Below, one piece after another: positions 35,011-47,800 of a stretch of 64,000 bases of DNA. The DNA comes from Annona cherimola (lineage: Eukaryota > Streptophyta > Magnoliopsida > Magnoliales > Annonaceae). The notes under the pieces were generated by a model that searched no databases, was not told the DNA's origin, and saw nothing but the letters and a program-made list of their open reading frames with translations. Both the position numbers and the translations under genes were made by a program. Position 1 is the stretch's first letter; the number at the start of each line of letters is the position of its first letter. The stretch spans positions 125,396,564-125,460,563 of the forward strand of contig CM059971.1 of assembly GCA_030490835.1 (NCBI GenBank), given 5' to 3'.

Positions 35011-35664
35011 GTAAACTTAGTGGAGGTCAATTTGTCATCTTTCTGACAGTTATTTTGGCATTCTTAATGACCTTCCTAAATTAATCCCAATATAAATTTG
35101 TCCTTGAAATAATTTCTTTTAGATGCGCACTACACAATCCTAATCTCGAAAGAAAAAGGAATGGCCATCAGGATTAACTGCCATGGCTTTCAATGTCTTG
35201 CTTTGCAAGCCTTTCCATCTTTCTACCCAGCCATATGGTGTCAATCTAGTCAGATCAACGCATGCTCAGCCATTTAAATCTTGCCATGATGCTGTAAAGC
35301 ATTGGATGGAGTTGGCCATGGAGTCGGTAACTAGCTCTCACACGCAAGAGTCATACTAACCGAAGCCTCCCCAATTCCCATTGGTCCTCGATTGTCCTAA
35401 TTATCCTTTCCACCTCATCCCCATTTCAGTAACAAACAGCTTCAATCCTCAGCAGATCAAAATAAACTGAGGTCGGTATGAGAGGTTAGCAAATCCATTT
35501 TATACAGCCGTCGGGCTCTTAAGTTTTATGCAGTTCTGTGAACTGTTTTTCTTTAGTCCTTTCTCGGTCCCAGTCAACTGCGATAAACAAGTCCAGAATG
35601 GGTTGTTAATTCCATTAATCAGACAATTTAAATGCCAAGATGTTATGCCATCAATTGACAATAG

Positions 35665-35699
<35 letters not shown>
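35665..35699 (+). repeat. Poly-A tract
   Basis: Thirty-five consecutive A residues, with A at 35662 and G at 35664 just before. The aligned place in unit 1 (about 26,716-26,751) is an A/C-interrupted tract instead, so this is simple-repeat expansion and not a retroposon tail. Confidence 0.9.
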
Positions 35700-35701
<2 letters not shown>

Positions 35702-36095
35702 TAAGAATGAATCAGCTATTCAGCTTTGATGTTCATCAAAAAGGCAGTCAGCTCAGACCAGTCCCATGCGAAACACCCCAAAATTGCGTAAGGCTTGAGA
35801 TTTTGAGAGGAATCCATTCTTACGGAATTAGCTTTCACATTAAATTCCCAAATGTAGAGTCGTAGACGAGCACAAACATTCCATCTGCTATGATATTCGT
35901 GTCAGGATATGGAATTGGCTTTTTATGTCAACTTTCAAACATCTGATCAATCGCCCCACCCAAAATGAGATGCTTGGATTTTGATTAGGATACACGCCTA
36001 AAGCTTAATCTAAAAGGTTATTGATAGTCGCGTTTAGTGGCTTTTCCTCCGTAGGCAAGGCAAGCAAGCAAAGTCTTAGTTATAAGCAATTCTTT

Positions 36096-36505
36096 CTGAG
36101 ACCTGATCTTCTACGATCGGTCGGAAATCCGGTGATTTCCGACCGGTCAAAAAATATTTTTTTTTTAATTTTTTTTGAAAAATAATTTTATAAACATGTT
36201 AATCTAGTTATATTTAATCTATAAACCAAATTTTATCATTTTTAGATATGTATATATATTTATTTTGGATTTTTAAATACAGGGGTATTTAAGTCATTTT
36301 AAGAATATTTAAAATGACTTAAATACCCCTGTATTTAAAAATTCAAAATAAATATATATACATATCCAAAAATAGTAAAATTTGGTTTATAGATTAAATA
36401 TAACTAGATTAACATGTTTATAAAATTATTTTTCAAAAAAAATTAAAAAAAAAATTTTTTTTGACCGGTCGGAAATCACCGACCGGTCGTAAATGATCAG
36501 TCGGC
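36096..36505. mobile_element. Foldback MITE of the ACCGGTCGG type
   Basis: Long inverted repeat centred near 36,300. The outer arms contain CGATCGGTCGGAAAT and CGACCGGTCGTAAATG; the inner arms contain ATACCCCTGTATTTAAAA and complement. ATTCTTT flanks it on both sides (36089-36095 and 36506-36512), compatible with a decayed 9-bp Mutator-type duplication. It lies just beyond the end of duplication unit 2. Confidence 0.8.
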
Positions 36506-36601
36506 ATTCTTTTATGTGACTTCAACATATGAGAAGCATTTTTAACTGACAGCCCTCCTCTAACGGGCAAACCCGAACATGCAGCCCGACCAAATAAAGT
36601 T

Positions 36602-36838
36602 TTAGGATATGTTTGGAAAGTAATAAAATTTCATATGAAAAGTTTTTGTACAAAAATTTTTGAAACATAAGAAAAATATGGAAAATAATAAGAGGAATAA
36701 AGAGAATAAGATATATAAGTAGTAGTATAAAAATGATTGAAAAGTAGAATGGTTGTATAAAAAGAAGTGAAAAATAATTTTAAAATAAAATAATTGTAGA
36801 AAATGAAAATTTTAATTTGAAAAGTTTTATTCTAGCCC
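36602..36838. mobile_element. Diverged Tourist-like MITE
   Basis: Internal blocks (GATTGAAAAGTAGAATGGTTG, shortened at the ends, and GAAAATTTTAATTTGAAAAG) match the reverse complement of the family at 59645. The left end GGATATGTTTGGAAAG is a weak version of the terminus, and no TSD can be assigned. Confidence 0.55.
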
Positions 36839-37170
36839 GAAAAGAATGTATCAAGAGGGTACGCCTATTGCACGAATAGTGTCACGCCACTGGCTTGCGG
36901 TTCGCTTCTCTTTTGACGAAGTTCTTATGCGTTGAAAGCAAGAAACTCACAGCATAGCTAATAAGCATAGTGAAATAACTATCATCGTCCAATAAAAATT
37001 ATCACCAAATTGATGCTAAAATTGCCATTGCATTGCCAAAACACAATGGGCAACGATTTTAAAATTATGGTCCGCAATGAACATACCTCAAAACGAAAAA
37101 GTATGCAAGCCCTGCTTCATGCTAGAATGCTACAACCACAAATGATGGTAAAACAATCCACATGCTGGGA

Positions 37171-40100
37171 TTAGTCAGGCAGGAAAGGTAATCTGGTCAC
37201 ACCATTATATGAACCGTTAACATCATTATCACTGCCCAAATCGTTGAGGTTAAAATCTGTATCAACCTGCTGATCATCATCATTTGCTTTCATCTGTACA
37301 ATATGGAACGGAAGGATGAGGATACGAGCATCAGATTTCTCTCCAACTCTCTTTGATTGTAGCTTATACTTCTTGATAAAATCCATCTGAAGAGATCTGA
37401 TGGCCGATGAGCGTGGAAGCAGCTCCACAGGCTCCCCTTTTGGAATTACTACATGTTCAATGGCTAATCTAGCCTCCTGAAGAAAGCAAGGATACGCTTT
37501 CAGTATGCAAAGACTAAACAGTTAAGAATGTGCGAAAAATGAGTCGTATTGACAATGAAATTAAAATTAGCACTTTGAATGACAGTTATCTAGTTTCACC
37601 TCCAATGCATCTGTTCTCTCAGATGAACTTAACACATCTTCAGAATCTAAATACTTAGGCACGGGAGCATGTTTGCTCACACAGGCACGAATAGCCTTAC
37701 TGATCTGGGGCAAAGAGCTCATCTAAAACAATAAAAAGTAAAAAATCATTTATGGTTATTTGTGAAACAATTTTGAATATCAGAAGTACTGCAGATCACT
37801 ACCTTCGTCACATAAATGGGTATGCCATAAGATTTGGCAACTGATTGAATTCGTGTATTCTTCTTGAGCTTCGAATATAAACCAAGAAATGCATGAGCCT
37901 CGCTGATGTTATCAGTCAATTCAACCACATCATCCATCCTCAGCTGTTTAATTGCTTGAACCACACTTGCCTCGAGGATCTATAAGAACTGCTCACCCTA
38001 TAAGTTCCAAACTGATAATCCATATGCCCATTAGCTACTAAAAGATGCAATGCAGCATTCATTAACTTCAATTTACTCTGGAATTTGGTCCCCACTCATG
38101 TAGGTCTGCCTGCATTTTTTTGGCGTTCTCACTGGCTAGAATTATACAATGGGAGAAAAGAAAACCATCAATAGATATTTGCCAAGCGGTATACCATTTT
38201 CTATTAAAAGCTTAACTTTGCACAGAGTAATTGACAAAATAGAAGCATTTTTTTCACACAGGTATTTTCACGAGGTTGAATTCTTTCCTGATCAGAAGAC
38301 ACCAAACGAAATTCCAATGGGACAAAGGCAAAGTTTTAAATTGCATGGACTTCATTAAAATAAAATATCAAAATTGACTTCACCCTTACCCCATAGATGT
38401 AGAGACAAAGTGGAACTTCCGCTTTAGCAGCTTTGTCTTCCATGTTTGCAGTGCACTCAGAACGAAATTCATTACAATTAATTTTTTCCTCATCTGCCTC
38501 TGGATGACTAACAGCCATGACTTCATCTTGCTCATCAGCAGAGAAATAGTAAAAAGGACCAATTTCGCTAGATAGCATCCCATTTGACAAAACCTGGCCA
38601 TTTATCTTGCGAACTTCAAATTTTGGGGATCTGCCTGCACCCAAGACAAGAAAGGGACAATAGCAGTTCGTAAATACTCGGAATGTAGCTATTTGGAAGA
38701 AATATAAATGATAGTACGGAGTGACAACCAACAAATGAGCATACCTGAGAGAAGGGCATCAACTGTTGCCTCCAAACTAGTATGAACTCGTAACTCTGTC
38801 ATAGATATGATCTCCACAGCACATGTAAACGTCGAGGGACCTCTACGCTCCAGTACCGTCTTCTGAACACCCCTCCTGCTAGCCTCTTCATCTCCTAAGG
38901 TAACACTCTTAAATGCACGGACCAATATAAGTCACCAGGAAAATCAAGCCAAAAATATTTGGAAAGGTGGCAGCCCTGGTCCAGTTCTGAATTAACATGG
39001 ACCTCAAAGTACAGCACCAACAAGTGTTTTTCTTCCAATCAACTGATGAAAAGCAAAGTGTGGAAGCAAATGGTATCTTCATTTTTCCACAGATGTCTTT
39101 GAAAAAAAAAAATGCCATGTTATTGAAAACATCAAATCCTGTCTCAAAGGGTGGTCAATAGATCAGGTTGAACTGCCTGCTTTTCAAACCTGCCCACGGG
39201 ATGATGCCATGCCAGGTCTGTGCTGGAGCCAGATTCCTCCAACAATTCAGCAAGATCTAGCGTCATTAATTCAAAATTGGCCATTGCAGGAACAGGACCA
39301 ATGATCTGTATATGCAACCCAAGCTTACAGAACATGATATATGTTACCCCCAAAGCAGCTATGATGAACTATGGTTGAGCATCCAGACAAGCCCAATAGG
39401 CCCTGCAAAATGAAGCCTGATATGGGCTCAAATAGGCATAGATCGATCCTCCATAGCCTTGTCCCAGAAAACTCCCAACTCCTTGAAGATTAAGAAAAGG
39501 TGTGCATACACATAGAAACAAAGAAATAGCAGTGGGATGTGACATTTACCTGAATCCCTCCAACAAGCATCTCTAGAGAAGGATTCATGGTCAAGTTCTC
39601 AATTGTCACTCCATGAGCAGTGGCTACCAGTTGGATTCCACGTTGGGCAATTGTACTTGCTGCCATTGCTTCAAGTTTAGTGCCAATCTCATCAATTACA
39701 ATTACTTGGGGCATATGATTCTCCACTGCTTCAATCAGGACCTGGAGAACGAGAATAGAAGTTACATGCAAAAGCAGAAGCAATGAGTGGGGAAAAACAC
39801 ACAAAAGAAAAATGTTAAACAGTGTAGAATATAAATAATAATGTAGTATGATACCATAGCATGCATATCTTCCTTCTTCTTTTTTTTTTTTTTTTGATGA
39901 ATATCTTCCTTAAATAAATCTAAAAGAATAGTTGTCTCACAAAAATTTTGCTTCCAGACCTTATGCTGAATGTCCGAATTGGGAACCTGCATTCTGCGAG
40001 CACCTCCAATGCCTTCATGAGGAATGTCACCATCACCACCAATCTCATTAGAAGTGTCAACAATCATCACTCGCCTCCTGTAATCATCTGCAAGGATCCT

Positions 40101-41319
40101 AGCTATTTCCCTGAATTAAAAATAATAAAATAAAAAGAATAGGAAGATATTAATGTCTTTGTAGGACAGCAGCAACACTGGATGGAAATGCAAATGGTCA
40201 TATGTTCCATTCTCCAATTTTTGATCACTATACATGGGTTACTTTTTTTGGGATTGACTAGTTCAAGTGCATAGGTGGCACTTACATCTAATTCAAAGGT
40301 TGACTTTTGACTTGTTTACCAGGATAAATGAATTTTAGGTTAGTATTAAATCATGCAATTTGGGTAGTTGAGTTGGTTAAGATTATGATTGTAATAGGAA
40401 GTTTATATTTTTATCTTACATGCAATTGCTCTTGGGAGAATGACTCTTAGGCCTAGAATTGGCATCTCAGATCCCTTGTTATGGATCTAGGATGTCACAA
40501 TAAGCAATGCAGCCAAAGGCGGGCTGTCCACACATTCTCCTTTTTTTAGGGCTAGGTGGAGTTGCAGAATTCAAAAACAGTGTGGCAAAAAAGTGAAACC
40601 ATGATTGAGTTTAGGAATATAATGCTTCGACATTTTTTTATTTTATTATTATTTTTTTTTTGGCTAAAGATCTCTTTTGAATATCCTTACAATGTAACAT
40701 TAGCAACTCCATGGAAGCTTCTGACTCGTTCGCTACTGTTTCCAATCCTTATCTAACTGGAATGGGACAAATTTTCATTCAGATAGCTAGGATTATGCAG
40801 TCAAAATTGACAAAATGTGAAACCTGAACCTAATAATCGTAGTCTTTCCAACTCCGGGAGGCCCAATGAGCAAAAGTGAATCCCCATCCTTAACCAAATC
40901 CCGCAGCAAATTAGCAGGTCCAGATACTGCACGGCCAACACGACATGTTAAACCTACTATTACATCTTTGCGGTTTCTGATAGCACTGATGCGGTGCAGT
41001 GTTCTACTAATGCCCGCTCGGTTGTCAGCAGCAAAATCACCAACCTGCAATGGAAGTTCCACAGTCACAAACAAGGATATGAAGATTTGAGACAAGTAAG
41101 AGAAATACAAATCTTGTTGACTTTGTGAAGAGTCTATGAGTTATGAATTTCAAAGAGCACAGACTACACACTAGACATGGAGGGTGCCAACAGAACCGCA
41201 AGCTGAGTACATGAAATTACTACTTGCGAGGAACGTTTAATTTCTAGACTATGTAGGTTAACTTCATGGTCCTTGAAAGCATCTGGCAACCTAAATCCAT
41301 GAAAGAAATTGGAATATGA

Positions 41320-41354
<35 letters not shown>

Positions 41355-42978
41355 TGATGAGGCAAGGAATATGACTGTGAAACAAGAAATCACCCAAATG
41401 GAGCCACAAGTGAATAAATAAAATGCAATTGTCTGGGACAAAATTTTGCACATCACCTAAACCTTTAGCTGGAAGAAATTACTGATGACAGTGCCATTTC
41501 AAAAGAAACCTTGGATAAACTCATTGAAAATATACACAAATATGCTTCAAGAAAAAGGAGTAACAATAGTTTGGCATTTTACACGGTCCAAGAACCATGT
41601 GCTACAATCAGTTGAACGTCGTTCTTTGTTTCCAGCTTTTAGTCAGCTTAAGCTTTATACTACAATTGCCATCATCATCATCATCAGGGTGAAGCTGCTG
41701 ATTATCTTAGGCGCTGGTGATATTTTGGATCTGCACCAGCAATTTTTAGGGATCTCGATCCTGTGCACCCGGGTGTACTTAGCTTCAGTGTCACCCGGGT
41801 GCATTAACCCATTTTTTAAATTTTTTTATACAACTGTAAATCTAAGTGTATTTAACATGTGTATCAATTTTTACTATTTTAGGAGTATTTTAGATATTTA
41901 TTTTTTATTTTTGAAAATCAGTAGCATTTTAGGTAATTCAAAAATAAAAAATAAATATCTAAAATAATCAAAAAATGCTAAAAACTGATATACATGTTAA
42001 ATACACTTAGATTAATAGTTGTATAAAAAAAAATTTAAAAAAATTAAAAAAATAAGTTAAAATGGGTTTAATGCACCCGGGTGCATTGAAGCTAAGTGCA
42101 CCCGCTGGGTGCTGCACAGGATCATGTTCCAATTTTCAGGCTACAATCAATGGACTAAATTTCCGTAGATTCATTGGTTACATTCACTGTTATATCTTAC
42201 ATAGATTAGGTTGATTACTTATCAATTCCAAAACAAAAAAAAAAAGCAGAGAAATAATATCTTTAGAAATTTTGAATGGGCCCAATTGGGTCTGAGTCTA
42301 AAAGGAAATTGATAGTTGTCCTGGAAAATATGAGCTCCATAATGTTTCTTAACCTTGGCATTCATCATTCGATTTTCTTTTTCAAGCTGTGTGCTTCCCT
42401 TGTATATTACACACCAAAACCATCGCACTGATCCAACAAAAAAAAAAAAAAAAAAACCTCGGCATGCCGGATGCAAACATGAACCAAAAAGAAAACTCAC
42501 TTTCATCATCAAAGTGCAGTCTGAGCAGTGGATATTCACTCACTTGAGCCGTAGCATACTCCAGATCAGCGGATGCAATAGGCTGATTGGATAATAGAAA
42601 ATCGCCGGAGGGAAAACGAGCAAGCGGCGGGCGACCTAAATCCATGACTATCTCAATGAGGTGGCGGCGTTCCGGATGCTCGCTAACCTTGCGCCGCATT
42701 TGGTCGGGTAAGAGCGCCAGCAGGCGCCCAAGCTCAGGGTCGAAATCGTCGCCATCGCCGTCGTTGGCTGATGGACACGCAGACGTGCCCGAGCAAGAAA
42801 TCGGACGCGTCGCAGGTGGAGATTTAGTGACGAAGGAGAGATTAGGGTTCGGGATGCTTCGGAAGTCTGGGAGGATACGGCGGGAAGTAGCAACCGGGGA
42901 GTTTTGACGCGGGAGACGGAGCATCGGAGATTTGCTGGGGAGTAGTCCTAACGTGCGCATGAGGTGCACAGGAGACAT
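37171..42978 (-). CDS. SPD1/Ycf45-type plastid AAA+ ATPase (SpoIIIAA-like) with C-terminal R3H-like region
   Basis: Nine exons, all with GT-AG introns: 42978-42544, 41044-40830, 40110-39960, 39741-39550, 38907-38745, 38634-38390, 37979-37803, 37722-37600, 37476-37171. They join in phase to 2,007 bases, 668 residues, close to the length of Arabidopsis SEEDLING PLASTID DEVELOPMENT1 and its paralogue. Residues 1 to about 60 are Ser/Arg-rich and acid-poor, like a plastid transit peptide; Met7 is an alternative start. The ATPase core has Walker A GPPGVGKT at 206-213, [12 protein letters not shown] after it, and Walker B VIVIDEIG at 280-287, followed by [16 protein letters not shown]. The last exon ([20 protein letters not shown] onward) fits the R3H-like single-strand nucleic-acid-binding region of the family. 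The family is linked to early plastid development; its biochemical role is not settled. Intron 1 carries a foldback MITE. The Nudix gene lies 5' on the same strand. No frameshift or lost motif is visible. Confidence 0.94.
41325..41351. repeat. (AT)n microsatellite in intron 1
   Basis: Uninterrupted TA dinucleotides in the first intron of the ATPase gene. No regulatory meaning is apparent. Confidence 0.9.
41749..42129. mobile_element. Mutator-like foldback MITE in ATPase intron 1
   Basis: The arms GATCCTGTGCACCCGGGTG and a near-complement near 42,100 define a long hairpin. The flanks CAATTTTTA (41740-41748) and CAATTTTCA (42130-42138) match at eight of nine bases. It is the same subfamily as 51051. 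The splice sites on either side are unaffected. Confidence 0.85.
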
Positions 42979-43761
42979 TTGGGCTGAGCCGAACAGCCGC
43001 GGAGGCGTTTTCCCTCTTCCTCACGGGTCACGACGGCGCAGAGCAGCGCAGCCCAATCCCGAGCCAGCAACTGAGTGTTTTGGGGACTGGCGGACCAGTG
43101 GCCATCAGCCAATTGGCTCTGTGCCCTCCACAGAAGCTGTTATATGGGATTTTTTCAATTATTATTATCATCATTCTTATTATTTATTATGTTATTCAAC
43201 CATTTTCTTCAAATTCAATATTTTCTGTATTATTCTTTCTTTGAATAATTTTCACTCTGTTAACTGTTAGTGCTAAGATAATGGCGAATTTCTCTCATAT
43301 TACACCATTTAACACCTTTGCAACTTCCAACATGTATATAAATCATATGGTGAATCAAACTTGGAGTATTGTTTGCTGGATATTTGAATCCAAGGGAAAA
43401 CAATGGATAATACGGCAATTCATCCGAGCCACATAAAGATGATTAAAATAAACTTTTACTTACAAATTAAAGATTTGCGGATAATGCAGAACATACATGG
43501 GTGCAATCCCTAACCTGGTGGGGGACATGCTTGGTGCCTCTTCTCTCCAAAAACAAAGGGAAAAAGGAAAAGAAAACATCATCAAAGGTTTCTCCTAATC
43601 TTATGAAAATACAACAAAGATTCGAGCCAGCTTTAATTTGTCTTATTTGTTTTGTGATTCAACAATTTTGCCTCGTGAACTCCTCCTGTAGGTGGTGGTG
43701 CATGTCAAAGGTGGAGGCTTGCATAAATTACTCCATTGAAATAATCAGGGGTGACATAATT
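42979..43761. other. Spacer between the Nudix 3' end and the ATPase 5' end
   Basis: Presumably holds the ATPase promoter and the Nudix 3' untranslated region. The first 150 bases next to the ATPase start are GC-rich and read through in several frames; the rest is AT-rich. No clear TATA element can be chosen. Confidence 0.45.
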
Positions 43762-46639
43762 TCATGGCAGTGTGCTCCCTTCACTTGTACCTTTTGGGGC
43801 CCTGGAAGGAATTCTCTGTTCAAGGAAAGCTGGAGGCCGCTGAAATACAATCGATGCAGCTCGGATCAGTATCCCAGCAGTTAAACCCCATATCAGATAT
43901 TTCTTATTCTCTGCTTCGAAATCAAAATAATGAATGAGATACTTCATGCCCAGGTACTCCCTCTCTTGAGATCTCCGGTTTTCGTCCTGCATCCAACATG
44001 AATGATCTTTGAAAAGTGTGGAAAAAAAGAAAAGTTAAGAAGGTCTAGAAAGAAGCAAACAATGTATTTGGGTTGGGGGGAACCTTCAGAAACATCTCCA
44101 AGGGTGCGTCAAATATTGCTTCTACTTCTGCGGTGTTGAGCATAGGCTTGAATGCTTTCCTATCAGAAAGTATGCCAATCACTGGAACCACTCTCAGAAG
44201 GTGCTTCAAAGCAAAGAGAACCCACAATAAGGAAGCAAAAGATCAATTGCAGAAAGTAGACAAACTTCTCAACTTCCACAAAATATGCTGACAAAATTTT
44301 ATATATATATATATATTACTTTGAAGTGCTTGTATAAGTTTATGAATTCCACCATGGTAATAAGACAATGAAAAAACAAGAGGAAAAAAAACGAAAGTGT
44401 TAAAGGGTTTGCCTCAATTTTCAAATCGGTCGCACAGTTTTTGTTGACAACCCATCTTAATTCTTGGTTTCCAATGGGCAATTATGGGGCATCTCATGAA
44501 TAATTACTCCCAATTACATGAAGAGAAAAATCTAATCTTTTGACTTTTGAATGGACAGAAACATCTTTATGCGTAAAAGGCAGAAAGAGAGAGCTTATCG
44601 TTGATGTAGCGCATATTGGTCTTGAGTGACACAGATTTGCAACCCTTTCCATGGCTAGCATGCCCGCTAGGGAAAGTTGTAATGCAAGGCAGCTGCATAA
44701 ATTCTGAGAAAGCCAAATAGGTCCTTGAATCTGAATGAAGCACTCAGACAGTCCACCCACCCTCAGTTCCTCAGGCAAAATTCAGTTTTTGTGATCTTGC
44801 CTCCTAAACTTGATCCTATAACTCGTCAAAAACATGAATCCCTAGTAACGCTATGCCCAACCAATCACAAGAACTAGGCAAAGACCAATCCCAACAAAAT
44901 GCAGGGAGTATGGTTGCAAACTCGTCCACAGCACCACAAATTTACTATTCAATATAGAAAACTCAGACACACTGCTTTTAATTGGTAGTGAAAAGTATGA
45001 CTGCTTCCATTTGCAATATAATTTTGATTGCGCTGAATAAGATTTTACTCATTGGGATTCACATCAATCAAAATACCATCACAACAGCTCCTCTTCAGCA
45101 ACAAGATTCCAAGCCAAGCTTCCTGTGAGCAAATTTTCCTCAATTATCACCAAACGAACCTTTCTGCTCAAGATAACGCTCATTAACTTAATTCAACACA
45201 TCATCAGCACCATAATTATACTTCACATGGTAGCCAATTTTAGTTGATTTTTAGGGTAAATAATTCATAATGTCTCTGGACTCCATTCTAAAAAGAAATC
45301 ATCGCCTTTGGTGAACGAAGCATATGATATAAATTATCACATCAAAAAAAAAAAAAACTATTACCTGTTGACAAGGTATGATGAAAATTCTATTATTTGT
45401 TAGATAGTACATGGTATTTTCAGACTAATGGTGGCGGGTGTGCTTGAACCGATTACTAGTGAATTTCAATGATTCCAAAGTAATTTATATTGAAACTCAC
45501 TATTGCAGACTAGGCTTTTACCGGAGCACATAAATCTCTCTTGTTCTTTGTGTACTTTTTAAACATGCGAATTCTGTTTCTCTTGAGTATGGGCATAAGA
45601 GGGGCTGTTAGTGTGACCACCATTAATGTGGGTTTTTAGTCCTACATTTGCTGCAGGCTTGTGATATGTTTAGCTTATAAATGATGGAAAAGATTTTCCA
45701 ATATATCTAGTCATTTTGGTGTTCGTATGGATCAGTGGATGGAAGTCTCCAGCCAATTTACGTCCCGAAATAGGCAATTCAAGAAACACAGCATCACATC
45801 AAAGAAGGCAATTCAATTTACTCACTGCAGAATGCAGCCATCATATGCCAAGTTCTCACATTCTCATCATGCATGCAGCATTGCACAGGAGAAATTGCAA
45901 CAACTGAACTGTAAGAAACAACCCCTGGGCGAGTACCTTAGATAGGAAAGGCTCCATGACTGTTGCAATCTTGACCAGTGATCGGTCCAATCCAATCTCC
46001 TCTTCTGCCTCTCTCATCGCAGTATCAGAATCATCTACATCCCCCTCCTCCGCCTTACCTCCCGGCAACGACACTTCACCTGCCAGAAACCCAGATCATC
46101 CAACAACACATCCCCCAGCCACCAAACCGCGAAATTCTTCTTCCCGTCGCAACTAAAAACAAGAAGGAATAAAAGTTACCCGAATGAGTAGAAAGATTGG
46201 AAGAGCGCTTGGTGAGGATGATGCGTAGATCGCCAGCTTGGCCTTCGAAGAGGCAAATAAGGACAGCGGCCTTCTTGGGTCTGAACTTGGCTGGCTTGGG
46301 GATGGGGGCGGCGGCCGATTCGGCGATGCCCACCTGGGAGACCACCTTTCTGGAATTTTCCTCTTTATCCTCTTCGTCTGAGGAAGAAGAGGGAGAAGAA
46401 GGCGGCTTGTAGAGGCGAAGCTGTTGGGCGAGCAATCCTAGGCGTTGGCTGCAGTTTGCGGCGTCCATGCGGCAGTTAGGAAGCGGGACGTGAGCACAGG
46501 AGAGCCTTCTAAGAGTAGCAAGGATCATGAAGGACGGAGGAGGAAGACGGAGCCGGCAACAACGACACCCACCATGGCCAATCAATGCCGTGGAGGTTAG
46601 CAGAACTCTCTTAAAATGCGCCGACGGCTTTGCTTGCAT
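43762..46639 (-). CDS. Nudix hydrolase, CoA diphosphatase type (plant NUDT15/22-like)
   Basis: Four exons: 46639-46180, 46079-45937, 44203-44084, 43986-43762, all with GT-AG introns, joining in phase to 948 bases, 315 residues. The first 55 or so residues are Arg/Leu/Ser-rich with few acids and look like an organelle-targeting peptide; Met38 and Met58 are alternative starts. A serine and acidic stretch (about 81-94) precedes the catalytic domain. LTKRSSNLSTHSGEVSLPGG (142-161) is the CoA-pyrophosphatase signature. GGKAEEGD with REAEEEIG (176-183) is the Nudix core with its metal-binding glutamates. Later blocks EPFLSKHLLRVVPVIG and WGLTAGILIRAASIVFQRPP are typical of the plant mitochondrial and plastid members. 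Such enzymes split CoA derivatives to phosphopantetheine and 3',5'-ADP. Intron 2 is long (1,733 bases); introns 1 and 3 are about 100 bases. No key residue is missing. Confidence 0.93.
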
Positions 46640-47800
46640 GTATTGTGTGGTCGTTGCTCTGGGCTTCTGTAATTACTGACGGCCCATGGCGTAATCCTCT
46701 AACCCAATGGCCATAGCTGATAGATACATCAAGTCCACGACCGACGTCCACGAACCCAAATCTCGGCCCCTTTGAGGATTGGACAGGCCTCACTATCAAA
46801 GCCCACGTGCTAGTTGTCCGGTCTCCTGACCGCTTAAAAAGTTTCGCTTGTTTATCTCACAAAAAAAAAAAAAAAAAAAAAATCGCTTGTTAGAAATATA
46901 TACATGTACGAATTAATTTGGGAGGATATTTCCATCCATCCACGCTACAAAACACGTATTTATTTATTTTGCAAATTTTATATATAATTCTTACTCTATG
47001 TACATTTAATTTATAAATTAAGTTTTATTTTTTTTGAAAATGCATATATATTTTTCTAATTCTTAAAAATAAGGGCGGTTTTATTCCTTTTTAAATGAAT
47101 AAAGTATCACTATTTTTAAAAATAAGATATATATATATATACATCTTTAAAAATGATAAAACTTAGTAGATGAGTTAAATTTACCTAGATTAAGAGTTTT
47201 ATAAAAAAAAATTAAAAATGAAATTTTCAGTTCAAGAATCCACATGCATTCAAATTAACCTCATTATTTTCTTGTTATGATTGGAGAAAAAAAATTATAT
47301 GTTGTAAAAAAAAAAAAAGGAGTGCAGAAACGAATATAAATCATTTTCACCCCCTTCACTACTCACTGATCAAATGGAACGGCTTTGGCTCCCACCGCTG
47401 TCGGTGGAAACTATCCTGAAAAATTATTCTTTTTTGTTTCTTCAAAAAACTTACCGTACATACAATTTTGATTAGTCATCGTGAAAATTATGTAAACCAA
47501 ATAATTTTAATTAGAAAAAATGTTAATGATATATATTTTTAGATAAATAATATATAGTAAGATTTTTATCTAATCTGAAATGTTATATAAATGAGTCTAA
47601 AACAGTGTTGCTAAAGATATTAAGTATTATTGTCATATATTAAATAAATAAATTTTACTAATTTAAGATCAATTGGTCAAAAATATTTTTTAAAAGTTTG
47701 AACTAAAATAAAAATACTAATTCGCTCCCCAATCAAATCTAAGAATATGCCGCCAGTGGCCCAGTGGTAATTTTTGTGGCTCCCACAATGGCAACTGTGT
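46640..47800. other. Nudix 5' flank and repeat DNA
   Basis: The first 200 bases are the likely Nudix promoter. A poly-A tract lies at about 46,861-46,882 between two copies of TCGCTTGTT (46,846 and 46,884), as if a very short retroposon end had inserted. About 46,960-47,225 is a foldback whose inner arms resemble the common core of the family at 14357. No gene was recognised. Confidence 0.45.

Larger units (their letters stand above)
27197..35985. repeat. Direct duplication, unit 2 (carries CLE-d)
   Basis: Tandem partner of unit 1, separated from it by about 210 bases. Private insertions are a hAT element (28698-29673), a Tourist-like MITE (29679-29969) and a solo LTR (33053-34057). Conserved non-coding blocks upstream and downstream of the CLE gene align over several kilobases, so the whole locus was copied, not just the gene. 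Confidence 0.88.

Noticed and set aside
39144..39353. 69-codon minus-strand ORF in ATPase intron 4
   Set aside because: The neighbouring exons join in phase without it, giving the conserved [13 protein letters not shown] junction, so it is not an exon.
44494..44778. 94-codon minus-strand ORF in Nudix intron 2
   Set aside because: Exons 2 and 3 join directly to the conserved EPFLSKHLLRVVPV sequence, so this ORF is intronic.
46076..46412. Plus-strand ORFs over Nudix exon 1 and intron 1
   Set aside because: Antisense shadows with low-complexity acidic and serine runs.
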